Of a DNA stretch of 64,000 nucleotides, positions 12,697 through 24,725 are shown in pieces. The DNA comes from Turritopsis dohrnii (lineage: Eukaryota > Cnidaria > Hydrozoa > Anthoathecata > Oceaniidae). The stretch lies in assembly GCA_027922465.2 (NCBI GenBank), contig BQMF02000211.1, forward strand, positions 619,533-683,532, given 5' to 3'. The position numbers and the translations under genes were made by a program. The stretch's first letter is position 1, and every line of letters starts with the position of its first letter. The notes under the pieces are model-generated. The model saw only the letters and a program-made list of their open reading frames with translations, was not told where the DNA came from and did not search any database.

Positions 12697-13193
12697 AAAA
12701 GCTTTGTCCCGGACGAATCTTTAATAAACTCTTATAAAGAAACCTCCCAGCGGACAGTCCAAAGCACCGAAGAATTTCGACAAGAACATCAAAATTCAGT
12801 ATTTTATTTCTTTGTTTTTCTTATTGATTACAATATTTTCTTGTTCTTTTATTATAAGGTTTATTTTATTTGTTAGCCAAGTGACAGCACTTTCTTGCAC
12901 ACATACGTGGAATATACATGATAACTCTAACCCATAACCAGCTCCCCGGTAATTTTCAGTCCTAATGGTTTTTAATACGCCAAACAAATGTTTATTTTCA
13001 GGTCAAATTTCATTTTATGACTGACTTACCTAACTGGGCGGCAATAGTAAAGGGTAATATGGGCATGTGTATGGGTTCGCAACTTAGGTGTAGAATTTCT
13101 TCCGAGTTTCTGGCCAAAATTAGCAAAACCTCTCCAAGGCGGACACCTCTCTAAAGCGGACAAAATCTCTGGTCCCGTAAGTGTCCGCTTTAA

Positions 13194-13903
13194 GCTTTTT
13201 TCACATGCGCGTAAAATTTTACGTAAGCTCTTACGACGAACAATGTTCACTCATTCTCTTCTTAAGGAAAAGGTTTCGCAAGGTCTTACAGACGTTCGTA
13301 AGCCCTAACGACGATTTCCTTAAAAACAAAAAATAGCTCTGAGGTATAACTGCATTGTCCAACTAAATCTTACTAGAACTCAAGAGGTAAAACTCGAAAA
13401 CCTTCAGACACGTGCGAGTAAAATATTGAACTTAACTATGCCTTCAATTAAAAACGACTTTCACAGACACTCTATTAAACTGGTGAAAAAGTGCCTGGAC
13501 GGAAACGTTTGTGAAAACCTCTTGGATTATTTTACAATAAATGAACACGATAAAAACACTAGAAATAAAGATCTTTTCCTCAAAATGCCTAAAGTCAGAC
13601 TTGAACTTGCCCGATCTGGTTTCTTTTTCATGGGAGCTAAGTTGTACAACTTACTACCTACAGAAATCAGGCAGTCCGCGGCCGGTTTTACCAAGAAATT
13701 GAAAAACTTTGATTTTAAGAAGAACTATTAGTTTGTTTTTATTGTAAATACATGTATAAACATGTATATAAGAATATAAGATTGTAAATAGTTTTTATCC
13801 TTTATGGTATTATATTTTGATTTTTATGCTTTTAATATTTTTTCAAGGACACAAATTGATAGCAGTTTTTTAACTGATTTGTAAAAATCCTTGTAAAACA
13901 TTC

Positions 13904-13938
<35 letters not shown>

Positions 13939-14213
13939 TTGTTTTTAAGAAAATCGTCGTAAGCCTCCGTATGCCTCAAGAAGAAAAAAACGTTCGAAAA
14001 ATTACATCGAACGTTCGAAATGACGTCTTGCGTTCGAATTTGACAACACATTTTCTAAAAACGTTCGAAAAGTATATTGTAGTTTTTATTGCAACAAATT
14101 TTACGTGCATGTGAATGAAAATCTCCGTCAAGGCTTTTTTTCTTCGTAAGAACTTACGAAAAAAAGTTCGTGAGGAGGTGTTACGACAAAAATTACGTGC
14201 ATGTTAAAAAAGC
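13194..14213. mobile_element. Third nested foldback element with TTTAA target duplication
   Basis: Inverted ends GCTTTTTTCACATGCGCGTA (left) and GCTTTTTTAACATGCACGTA (right, reverse complement) are flanked by TTTAA on both sides (13189-13193 and 14214-14218). Pairing resumes in the interior: the left-arm CGACGATTTCCTTAAAAACA and the reverse complement of the right arm at about 13939-13960 are near-identical. The whole is a long imperfect palindrome interrupted by a LINE fragment. Confidence 0.75.
13335..13938 (+). mobile_element. LINE 3' fragment ending in (AAT)n, innermost of the nest
   Basis: The open segment encodes the C-terminus of a non-LTR reverse transcriptase: LQTRASKILNL, then a KCLDGNVCENLLDYF segment, then a stretch ending GAKLYNLLPTEIRQS, a standard C-terminal block of CR1/L2-type polymerases. 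The frame stops at 13731. An AT-rich 3' region follows and ends in (AAT)n at about 13908-13938, a tail type seen in some LINE clades. It sits exactly in the loop between the two arms of the surrounding palindrome. Confidence 0.75.
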
Positions 14214-14342
14214 TTTAAGGAGGTTTCACTGTATGAAAGTTTAAGGAGGAAATTTCATGGTGAATTGAATTTTAGAAATATTCGAACTATGAGGAATTCG
14301 AATCGAACTACGAGGAATTCGAATTAGAGAGAACTAACTGTA

Positions 14343-15803
14343 TGTAGATCAGGAAAATAGAAAACGGTTGTCGTTGACTCTGGGTTTGAGGTTGATTTCA
14401 TAAAAAAGGTTGTAATGCAATGAAGCCATTAAATCTTGATCCTACGTTCTTCTATTATGTTCTCTCTTCTCTCCATTTTAAAAATCATTTCAACCAACAG
14501 AGACTTTCTTCACACGATACATACATCGCCATTAACTTCTGAAGGAATTATTTAAATTGAAAATTTGCGGAAATTGTTGCAATTATTTTTTACTTTTTTC
14601 ATTTTATTAACATGAAAATCTTAACTTGAACTTTCATTTTTCATTTCCTAAAAAGGATTTATGAAGTCGCAGGAAATTTTAAAAAAAGCGGAAAATCCTT
14701 TCCTCCTGAAGAAAGAGAACATCAACCTGAAACCCAGAGCTTTCTGCCTTTTCAATATACCGACAGCGACGCATTCAAAATACAAAGAATCCTGGGTTTG
14801 ATGTTGAGGAGAAGAGTGTACGTGTGGTGGCTTAATTAAATATGACTCACTCAAAGATACGTGTGTATTCCGTGCGTGTGTGGAAATCAATTCACTAGAT
14901 ACGATTTGAGATGTATAAACAAACAATTTCGATTATAACATGGCAGAAAAAGATGCGAATTGTAAAAGAATGAATCAATATAATCAAATCTTCTGAGTAA
15001 TTCGGTTACGTTTACATTAAGCGCGGTATTATAAAATTTAATAATGAAAGATCCTTCACGTAAAGGATTGCGACAAAGTGTCGAAGATAGGTCATCAACA
15101 GAGACGAGCCTTAACTTCTATAATGACAAGGTAAATTTGATATGTTATTATGAAAACAACAAAATACACTACGGGTTTCGACGTTTGCCAAAATATCTCT
15201 GCTCTTTCACAGTGTTGTAAAATAAATGATTGTATGAAAGTTTTGACCTTGAAAATAGATTTTTTTTGGCTTGAAAAACCTCAAAAAATCTTTAAACGAT
15301 TTTAAACACCTTAATTTTCATCCCGGACGGACGGACAAAGCTCCCATAAAATTCTTCTCTGAGGCTGAGCATCTTTTACAGAAATGTTGAAACTGTAGTT
15401 CATTTGTATTAGGACTTTTGTAAGTCCTAAATTAAATATTTGATTATTTAAAAAATGTTCAGGATTGAACTGAATTCGTAGAAATGGTAAAAACCAACAT
15501 TGTAATTTTTTCTAACTATGGACATGTCCTAGTTTGGTTTCCAATAAAGAAGAAGGAAGAACAGTTGATTGATTTTCAGATATTGTGTAATTCTGATATC
15601 CTTATTTGAAAATAAGGTCAAACATTCAAATGTTACTGAATTATAAATTATTTCATTCATTGATCATCTAAAATTCAAATTATCATGAATTATCAATTGA
15701 AAAATGATAATAATGTCTTCAAAAAATTTTGCAATCAGTTATCTTAGGCATATGTCAAAGACATTTGTGGCTTTTACAAAATGAATTGTATATAGTCTCA
15801 AAT
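14343..15803. other. Non-coding spacer upstream of ankyrin gene
   Basis: AT-rich sequence without recognised genes. It presumably includes the ankyrin promoter, but no core element could be identified with confidence. Confidence 0.4.
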
Positions 15804-15875
15804 ATGAAATTTTTTAAACTGAAAAAGAAAATTAAAAATGAAGTCATTCAGGGATTGCAGCAGCCTTGCACTAAG
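15804..15875 (+). CDS. Candidate first coding exon of the ankyrin gene
   Basis: ATG at 15804 opens 24 codons (MKFFKLKKKI...LQQPCTK) ending exactly at a strong donor, AAG|GTATGT, in phase 0. The first ankyrin-repeat exon at 20259 begins right after an acceptor, also in phase 0, so the two join in frame. Ankyrin genes in other animals use short, often basic, alternative N-terminal exons before the first repeat. The alternative is that translation starts at the ATG at 20259, immediately after the acceptor, with only untranslated leader upstream. Transcript data are needed to decide. Confidence 0.45.
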
Positions 15876-18800
15876 GTATGTGATTTTGAGTTTTGAAAAA
15901 GAAATTATTGGCATGTGATTAGCAGACTGAATGACTCATTGCTAATTGCAGTCATAAAGTTATAGATATATATATATAATAATATTAATTCTTTCACAGA
16001 AAATTGTATTGCATTACAAGCTTTCTAGATTTATTCTCTTTGTCTTATTATTATGTATTATGTATTATTATTATAATGTTATGACATTGCTATTATTGGT
16101 TTTTGATGCAGGACTGATATAACAACTTGATCTTACATTGTTTACATCTCAAAAATCACTGTCTAAAAATTTTTTTAATAATAGTTAATTTACCTGCCTT
16201 GTTTTGAAATTCATCAAAAATTCAATTCTCGTAATTTTTGAGTAATCCTGTTTCTTGGGATATTTTTTTGTTTTTCTTTGCAAGTCAAAAAGTGATAACA
16301 AGTAAAAAAAAGTATTGATATTTTCTGGTGGTTCGTTTTCTTTAAATTAAATTAAATTGAAAGTCATAATTGAGTGGCTTTGATTTTCTTTTTTAACTGT
16401 TATGATTTTTTAAAATGAAAAAATATTCTTATTCATCAGTTTCAGACTGGCTTTTTGTAAAAAATACATATTATGTTTTATATACATTGTCATAAAAAAC
16501 TACATCCTAACAAGCTTTCGAGGTTATTCTCTTCGTCAGGTTATATTCTATATATAGTTTTTTTTAATCTCTGTAAGGGTTAGAACTGTCCTTCAGGTTT
16601 TAATTTGTCGGTGCAAATTTTGGTCACTTGGCCAAATATTTGTCATTTTTGTCCAATGAATAGACAAAAAATTTAGACATTTTCCCAAATTTTGTTGTTG
16701 CTTGTTTTTGGTTTATTAACTTGATTTCATTATTAACAAAACAAATGGGAAAGTGCTTTGATTGCAAGTCTTTAAGGTGGAGGTTATTTTGGACGTAATG
16801 GAACTGGTGAGTGTGAACGTAGCCAAAGATGTTTCCAGGTAGCGGCTTTGAATAATGTATTATGTGAATGTGGCCCTGATTAGATTTATGGACTATTGTA
16901 AAGAAAATCTTGGAAAAAACCTCCATTTCATTATTGAAAGAATTTGCCTCCATGCCCAACCCATATGGCCCTGAAATCTAGTATCTAGGTGCCTTGCTTG
17001 CTTGAGATGATCCCCCCAAATTAATCCACACAAACCAACAATGCACAGCAATTCTTGTGGTAAGATAAATATGTCAGTGACAACGTTTTAATTTAGGAAT
17101 ATATTTCAACTGGTATCATCATGACATTTCCTCATGACAAATTCGTTTTGGAAACAAAACTCATGTTCATTTTGTTTTCATGTTATACATTTGTTTTTAA
17201 AAAATGAAACTTTTGTTTGATGATCACTCATCCATTTTAATTTGTTTTTCAGTATTTTCAACCACTATTGATAGTCTGTTGTTACTTTGCTTAAAACCAT
17301 GTATGTATTATTTATGATTGCTTGTTCCAACCGATGTTTGACCAAAAAATGCATAATTCATAGATTAGTTGTGCTGTTAGTCTGTATACTAGTTTTAAAG
17401 GGAGCATAATTTTATTTGTTATTCAGTAACAGGTGCTCTGTTCAGCCGAAATTGTTTTTATCACTTAATGTTCAAATACTCTTCCTATATTTGTTTTGTT
17501 GAATGGTAAATGAACTGATTTTCTGTATATAATACTTTTCAATTTTCAATTTTGAATTGCATATGTGAATTCCATCTTCATGTTTTGCATTGGTCTTGTT
17601 TTATGTATTTCTGATTTTCAAGTCAAGGTTCGTCTTTTTTGGCAGCAAATAAAAAATATGATACATGTTGGTGAAATATTTGCTTTTTTTAAAAAAATTA
17701 TTCTAGAACAACATTTTACACATTTTTAAAGAATTTATATATAAGTTATATTTATTACTATTTAGATATTCAAAGTCAAAGTTGAGAAATGTTAATGGTT
17801 AGTGTTGAAGAAAAGGGAGTTTTGCATTGAGTACACTGCTTTGCTTACCATTAAAAAATGTTGTTGCTTATTTAAAACATTCATTGTTTATCCATTCCTT
17901 CTTTTATCCATCCCTTCTTTATTCAATAGCTGAAGTTGCTTGATTAGCTTTCAGTAACAAACAATTTGTTTTTATTTTGAATATATCTATCCAATTACAC
18001 CTGGTTGCGTTTTTCCTTAGTTTAGCTGAGGAGAGGTATGAGGACCTAAAGAACCACCAAAATTTATTATTTTTATTTGTTATTTTTTATCATACCTGTC
18101 TCAATACAATGACTTTTAATTTTGAAAAGGAAACTTTTGCCATTCTTCTCACATTATGTGTGTTGCATGTGATATGTTATTGTTTTTCAATGTATATGCG
18201 AGAGAGTTAAGAGATTAGAAACATTGATCTAGTAGAGTGCTTGTTATTATTTGTAGCCATGTGTAGAATATTATGTTCACTCATAATTAGTGTATGATTA
18301 GTCTAGCTAAATAGTAATTTTTTCTGCAGTAATTTTGCTTGTGCTGATCACAAGGAATATTTTGTTTTATTCAGAAGATGTTTTTTTAAATGGTGTCTTT
18401 GTTATACCCATAATTTTGTTTGAGATATATATCCACAATGAGTGACATTGAATGATTTGTCCTCAATATGTTTGGAGTGTTAAAATCATTGTTCTTTCTA
18501 AATGACGAATATAATTGTTAGCAGATTTGGCAGGATGGTGAAAAACAATATTGCTCAGTTTAGTTATAGCTGTAGAAAAACATTCCAGAAATTCATGAAG
18601 CCAATTTCTAAACATAATTTTATAATTGTGTTAAAATTATATAAAAAATAACTAAACAATTAAAAACCCAACAAAATAGAATATAACTTTGGCAGGTTTC
18701 TTGCTAGATGCCTCACACATTGTTGTGATATTTTGCTGACTCATGTTATATTTGCTCAAATCATTGTTAAGTTTGTTTTGCCAGAAACTGATATTGTTTT

Positions 18801-20258
18801 GCCAATATTTGCTCTAAAGATCAATTGCACTGTCTAAATGTGAAGTGGTATGTCTGAAGATAAACTATCTAATATATTACTGTTTTGATCATATTTTTTA
18901 CTCTGCTTGAATATATTCTGGAATAATATTTCATTATAGAGACATCTGAATTATTTTTTGTGATCATTTAATGATATGCTGACTTGGTATATAAAGTAAC
19001 TATATAGTTTCACATGTTGCAAAAAAAACAAGCTAACATGGCTACGGAATCCAGGATTGACGTATCTTTATTAGAACACTGTATCAGTATCAAAATAATA
19101 TTGTTTTCTTTAAAATTCACCATTTTGAATTTGTGATTGCCAAGGTGTATGAATATTCTAGTTTGTTGCTTAGCAAAGAAAGTTGCTCTTCATAGAAATA
19201 TTTTTTACTTTCATTTTATAAACTCCCTTAAAAAAAACATTTCCAAATTAAATACAGTGTTAATGTCGTGACAATTTTCCCATTGTTCTATTATATTCTA
19301 TTGTTTTACTTTATTTACTTCATCATTCCCAATCCCCAGTGAAATAATTCTTGCCAAACATTTGTTCCCAATGATTTTTTTGTGCATAACTCTTTAATTT
19401 CTGTTCTTTCATTACATTTACTAAGTAAAAAGGAGAGTGTTCGTTTTTTCGTTTCTCTTTTTATTATTTCGCTGATCTATCGCCTTTTGGATCAATGTGA
19501 CTTCCATATTAAATTTATAAAATGAAATGAAGTTGTTTTCATTTATGTTGTCTCTTACTCAGTTTTTCATTCCGATACAACAACAAACTAAAATGTCAAT
19601 GTTATCGTGGATTCGCTTGTGTACATTACGAATAACAAATCTGTTCTGGTTAAAGTAATAATTTCTATAGATGGTCTTCAGAAAATTATATTGGTCAGGA
19701 AGACATTTTAGGAGCAAGCTGTTTGTTTAATCCTTTCAGTAGATTTTTCTTTTGTTTTGCAATGAAAAATGTTTTTAAAAACATTATGTTGGCTCACTAT
19801 TGATTTCATTAATGTTTTATAATTTTATATTTTTATTTTGAATTATCTCATTATAATATAAAAAAAGATTGGGATGTTAATGAATAGGATGGGTTTTTTA
19901 TGTAACAAAGAATATTTTGATAGAGTAGCTAGGATGAAAATTTTCTTACACATACTGGGTCCTGCATTAGACTTCAAATTGTGTATTACTTTTTATGCAT
20001 AAGAAATTGAAACTAAAGTAGTATGTTTGTTTCATGTGTACGTTAGAGAGTTTTGAACACAAGCAGTAACAGCCAGTATAAGAAGTAGTAGTAAATTGGA
20101 TCATTTTGTTTATGCAGTAACCCCTGGCGAGACTTTCTCTAAACTTTGACTTCATCACCATGAAAGCAAATACTCTATGGCTAAAGTAATTGCTAGTGAG
20201 ATGTATAATTAAGAGTTAATACTACTAATGTTACTTATTTTGAACTTTGTTATTTCAG

Positions 20259-22867
20259 ATGGAAGAAGAGTATATCATTGCAGCCAAAACTGGTGATTTA
20301 GACAAAATCAAAACATGCTTACAGTATGGTGTGGATCTCAATTTGAAAAACCCTGTGAGTATTTCTCGTATGATTTAATCTCCTTCAAAGTTTCCTTTAT
20401 GTTTGCTGTTTTCATAAACTACCTGCATTACTTTTGCTTGCCAGTTATATTTATGTTACCAATCCTTCAATTCATATGAATAAAATCATAAAAGCTAACT
20501 AAAGTATTTGTTTGTATATTTGAAATATTCATTTTGGGTTTAATGTCTTTTTCAGGGTGGTTTAAGTACGCTACATTTAGCTGCTCGAGAAAATCATCCT
20601 GATATTGTAAGCTATTTGATTGCCAAAGGAATTGATTTAAAAGCAATCACAAAGGTATAATGATGCAAATTAGTTTTGACAAGTTCAATCACGTCTTACT
20701 GAAGCATATTGATCATCTTTTGATTTTACAATTATTCGATTGACTCTGGAAAATTGCACATTTCTGTATAACCTATACTCAGTGAGCAAAGTCGTCAAAA
20801 ATTCACTGCAACGAACAGTTAAATTGAAATAACATGTATATTTCAATAGAAATGCACTTCTTCCCAGTGTGTCAGCTGAGATAGGTTGTACAGTAATACC
20901 CATGAACAATTTATAGCAGTATAATAGTAGTGTTTTCTTGCTAGGTCCTGTTACTCTTTAAAACGAATTAAGTAAAAAACTGCTAAATGCAAAGTCATTT
21001 GTTTTCTGGCTGTTACATTGTACTTTTTGATTTCAGCGACTGAACACTCCACTTCATATAGCATCCTTGGGTGGTCATGAAAAGGTTGTCAAGATACTAT
21101 TAGATAATGGTTGCTCTGTTAACGTTCAAGCAGAAGTGAGTAATATCGTTGCTTTAGTCAAAACAGCTTCTTGAAAGTATTTTTGTAATTACTAATTTCG
21201 AAGAAATTTTGTCAGGTAGGTTACAAGAGATGACATGGCAAGAAGGCATGTTAAAGTGAATCCTTAAGAGTCGAATTTTGTCCTTTAAAGCTTTGTAAAC
21301 TTTTGTTTCTGTCATACATTAAAATCATGATAAACATGACATACATGATTCCTTATCATGAAAGTGAAATAAACTTGCTTAGTGCAAAAAAAATCTTTGA
21401 AAATCTTGCTTGGTTTAAAGGGAAAGTAAGTTTTACTAATTTCTAAGTAAAAATTAAATTCCTGTTGCAAGCATGTTAATAAAAGTGACAACTAAAAGGA
21501 CATTCTGTCTGAACTTGATTCTTTCATCATAATTCTCTTTCATATTCTTGTTTTGATGCGAAACTACTCACATTTTGTGTAATGGCAGTGTGTGTTCTAA
21601 TTTACTTGCTCTTATTTAATTTTGTTAATGCACACCCGGCTGTCATATGTCATTTTCTGGTAAGGAAAAACGAATTGTAGAAAGTTAAGATTTTTATTCT
21701 TAATACAGAAATACAGAGTTTTACTTATGTCCATTATTTCAGTAGACAAGTGTGTTGCTAGATTTTATGTATTTTATGAATTTTATCCAATTCTTCCCAT
21801 GTTAATGTTCTGACTATGAAAAAAATCTGATTCTTGTGTGTTGAGATTGATTCTGCATGTTTTCCCTCACAAATCAAAGTTAAGTCATTTGAATAATTTT
21901 CGTAAAATATCAATGTGCAATGAGAAAGATGTTTTGCAGATTGCAGGGTTTGTTTTGTTTTTTGTTTGATTAAACTGTTCTCATGTATTTACAAAGTATA
22001 ACCGATGACGTTGAACTCGTTTCCTTCCTTTTCTTAATGGTTGTCTAAACTATTGTTTGGATGTTTCAATTAGTTTTAATGGGAAATTAATGGTGATATT
22101 TTTTTCTATGATGTCAATCAATTTCAAGATCTGTTTCTAAGTTTTGGCTTTATTTGGAAATTATTGTTTTTGTTTTTTTGTCATCTCGATGTTTCTAGTA
22201 AAACATTTTCGAAATTAGTTTGTGTTTTTGTTTTGATTTTTAGTGTAGCTTAAATTCTTTTAGTGTTCCACTTTCTATTCACCATCTTTCTGCTCTCGTC
22301 TTTATTCTCATAATTAGCAATCACTTTCTCTTACGCAAATCTTTTCTATGGTTGCTATGCAATTTTTATGATGGGTTGTGGGCGTCTCTAGGATGATCAA
22401 TATGAAATTTGAAGAGAAAAAGTATTACAAATGTTATTATTGGATTTCTGTGTAATCAAGTAATCCATTAAGATTATTTGTTTTCTTTTTATTGCTCATT
22501 CATCTCGTTGCCATCCAGATGTAAGAAGTTTTTGGAAATCTCTACGAGGGATTACTGTCTTCAATTCTTTGTCCATACAAAGCATTTTTTAACCTTTATT
22601 TCATTTTGAATCCAGATGCCTCATGCTTCATAGTTCATAAAGGTCATTCTTATTTTAAAGATGAGTTGAAAGTAAATAATCGTTTGAATTTCAAGAAATT
22701 TTCAGCAGGCTTTTCACTTGTTTGTTTGTTTTCACTTGTTAGGGCATCTTGTTTGTTTTTCGTTATAGGATGACATGACTCCGTTGTATATGGCTGCTCA
22801 GGAAAATCATGTTGGAGTGGTAAATTTGCTTCTGCAGAAAGCAGCAAACATACATCTGGCAGCTAAG
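20259..22867 (+). CDS. Ankyrin exons: ANK repeats 1-4
   Basis: Four exons. The first, 96 bp, holds a half-capping repeat ([20 protein letters not shown]). Exons at 20556-20654, 21037-21135 and 22769-22867 each encode exactly one 33-residue repeat starting at the conserved G-T/S-PLH turn ([42 protein letters not shown]). All introns are phase 0 and fall at the same place in the repeat. These N-terminal repeats help bind membrane partners and autoinhibitory segments in vertebrate ankyrins. Confidence 0.95.
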
Positions 22868-24692
22868 GTAAGTTTCTAGTCATTCAATGTTTCTTTCAAT
22901 GCAACCACTTGTTTCGAAGAAGCATTGGAAGAAAAACAAACATTTGCAAACTTGATGCATTTGCATTTTATGATGACACTTTTATGATTCATTTTGCATG
23001 TGAAATATATAAATCATATTATGTATGTGTATATGTGTGTATGTATGTGAAATCCAGGCATCCTTAACATCATAGAATCGTAAGGTTTACAATTTTGTTA
23101 AATCTTTACAGTGTTCAACTTCTGCAATCTGACTATGATCAAAAAATGATTTTGATCGAAATCAGTCAGTCAATATCATAATCCACTAATAAATATAAGC
23201 ATAAAGTGTTATGTGGCAGCCCTTATGGAATACTAATCTTGAAGTATGAGAGAATCTGTAAAAGAATAACAACAAAATAAAAGTTAACAACACAGCCTTA
23301 ATAACAAAATTACCCCACTTCTATTTCCCAGTAAACACCTGCTTCGATCTATTCAGATGCAACTCAATAGTGCTATTTCAAAACACTTCTTTTATTTTTA
23401 TCTGGAATTATCATTGGCTGTGGGTAAGTCTAAAGTTGAAAGTAAAACTCAAACACACACACAGTACTGGTCAAATAAGTTTTCAAGATTCCTGCGAAGA
23501 TTACTAGCACCAGATTTAATTTCAAAAGTTTTTTTCTGATTGTTGTAATTGTTTTTGGTTGAGAACTCACTCTATTCTTTATACCCCTGGCGTGATAACA
23601 GTATACTTGTACTATCAGATATATATTTTATATTCAATATGACAATGAATTATTCAAGCTTCAGCGCCATATCCAGGCCCAATTTGATAGCGTTTGAACG
23701 CTATGGGCGCCCAAAAAAATGTCCCCAAAAATTAAAAGAGGGAAAGAAAAATTGGCAGCTAATTTCGGTCGTTCAGTGCTCTATATGATCGCTACGCAAG
23801 ATTAGCATCTGTTTTCAATCTTACCTCACCAAATAAACACCTCTTGTAGGCATAGAGTCCATCCGTAGTCCGCGCATTGCGTCAAATCTCTTTCTCACGA
23901 TCTTTGTTTACTAAAGTTCACAACATTCCTTATTGCGCATCGATTATTTCTATTTGTTTTTGAAGAGAAATTACGTAATCACTTTTTGAGCATGTTTTTG
24001 CTTCTATGCATGCACGATTAATTGACTTATTGTTTTTTGTTAAACAATGAGATATGATAATAATAGTTTTTTTCTTATTAGTTATTTTTTTTTCACAAAA
24101 TGTTGCCACCAGATTTTCGTAATTACGTTATCAAACATGGCTTTGAAAAAGAAAAAAAATCAATTTCTTTCCCAGATCTTTTTAATATCAGCTGTTTCTT
24201 CTTGTGATAAAGAAAAAAACACTTGAGGTTGCTGACGTCTGAGAAAATCTGTTCTGTAAAATATACAATGAACAAAACACGGCAAATCAAACCGAGGGGA
24301 GAATAATAACAACGTTTAGCAATTTTACGATAAATTAGGCAAGTATTATGTTTGTTATACTTTGAAGAAAATTTTATTCAGTGAAAAACAATGTTTTACA
24401 TAAGTTTTCGTTGCCAAAATAATTGAAACTGAAATGTGTGTTGTGTGTCGATATTTCTCTCCCCCACTCAAAGCTGACTGATGTTCAAAGTAATATGGTA
24501 GATTATTGCAACGTATCGTTTCATTTCACGTGGTGCCGAATGTAAACAAGTTGCACGTTTGATGTTGCAACTCTAAAGAAGAGAACAAATTGACATACGC
24601 AGCTTACTCAGTATAGCAGGTAGTAAGCACTATTTTCGAGCTAATTTTAGGCTATTTCAGACATTAGAATTGCTTAAATTCCTAAATTTTTC

Positions 24693-24725
<33 letters not shown>

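Larger units (their letters stand above)
12618..14231. mobile_element. Second nested TA-flanked element with CAGTAGAACCTCC ends
   Basis: Terminal inverted repeats are CAGTAGAACCTCCTTAAAGC on the left and (reverse complement) CAGTGAAACCTCCTTAAAGC on the right, with TA on both sides (12616-12617 and 14232-14233). Subterminal repeats of the unit ACCTCCCTAAGGCGGACA follow the left end, and related motifs recur near 13130-13190. No transposase frame is seen. Confidence 0.8.
12163..14340. mobile_element. TA-flanked inverted-repeat transposon, outermost of a nest
   Basis: The left end CAGTTGACTCTTTCTAATTC and the right end (reverse complement CAGTTAGTTCTCTCTAATTC) are inverted repeats, each flanked by TA (12161-12162 and 14341-14342), as left by Tc1/mariner-type transposases. 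No transposase frame is present, so it is non-autonomous. It carries the element at 12618-14231. A short related copy of about 100 bp lies at 45306-45405. Confidence 0.75.

Noticed and set aside
16624..16959. Minus-strand gene of 111 aa
   Set aside because: No homology, no splice support, and it lies in the first ankyrin intron or upstream region; probably chance.
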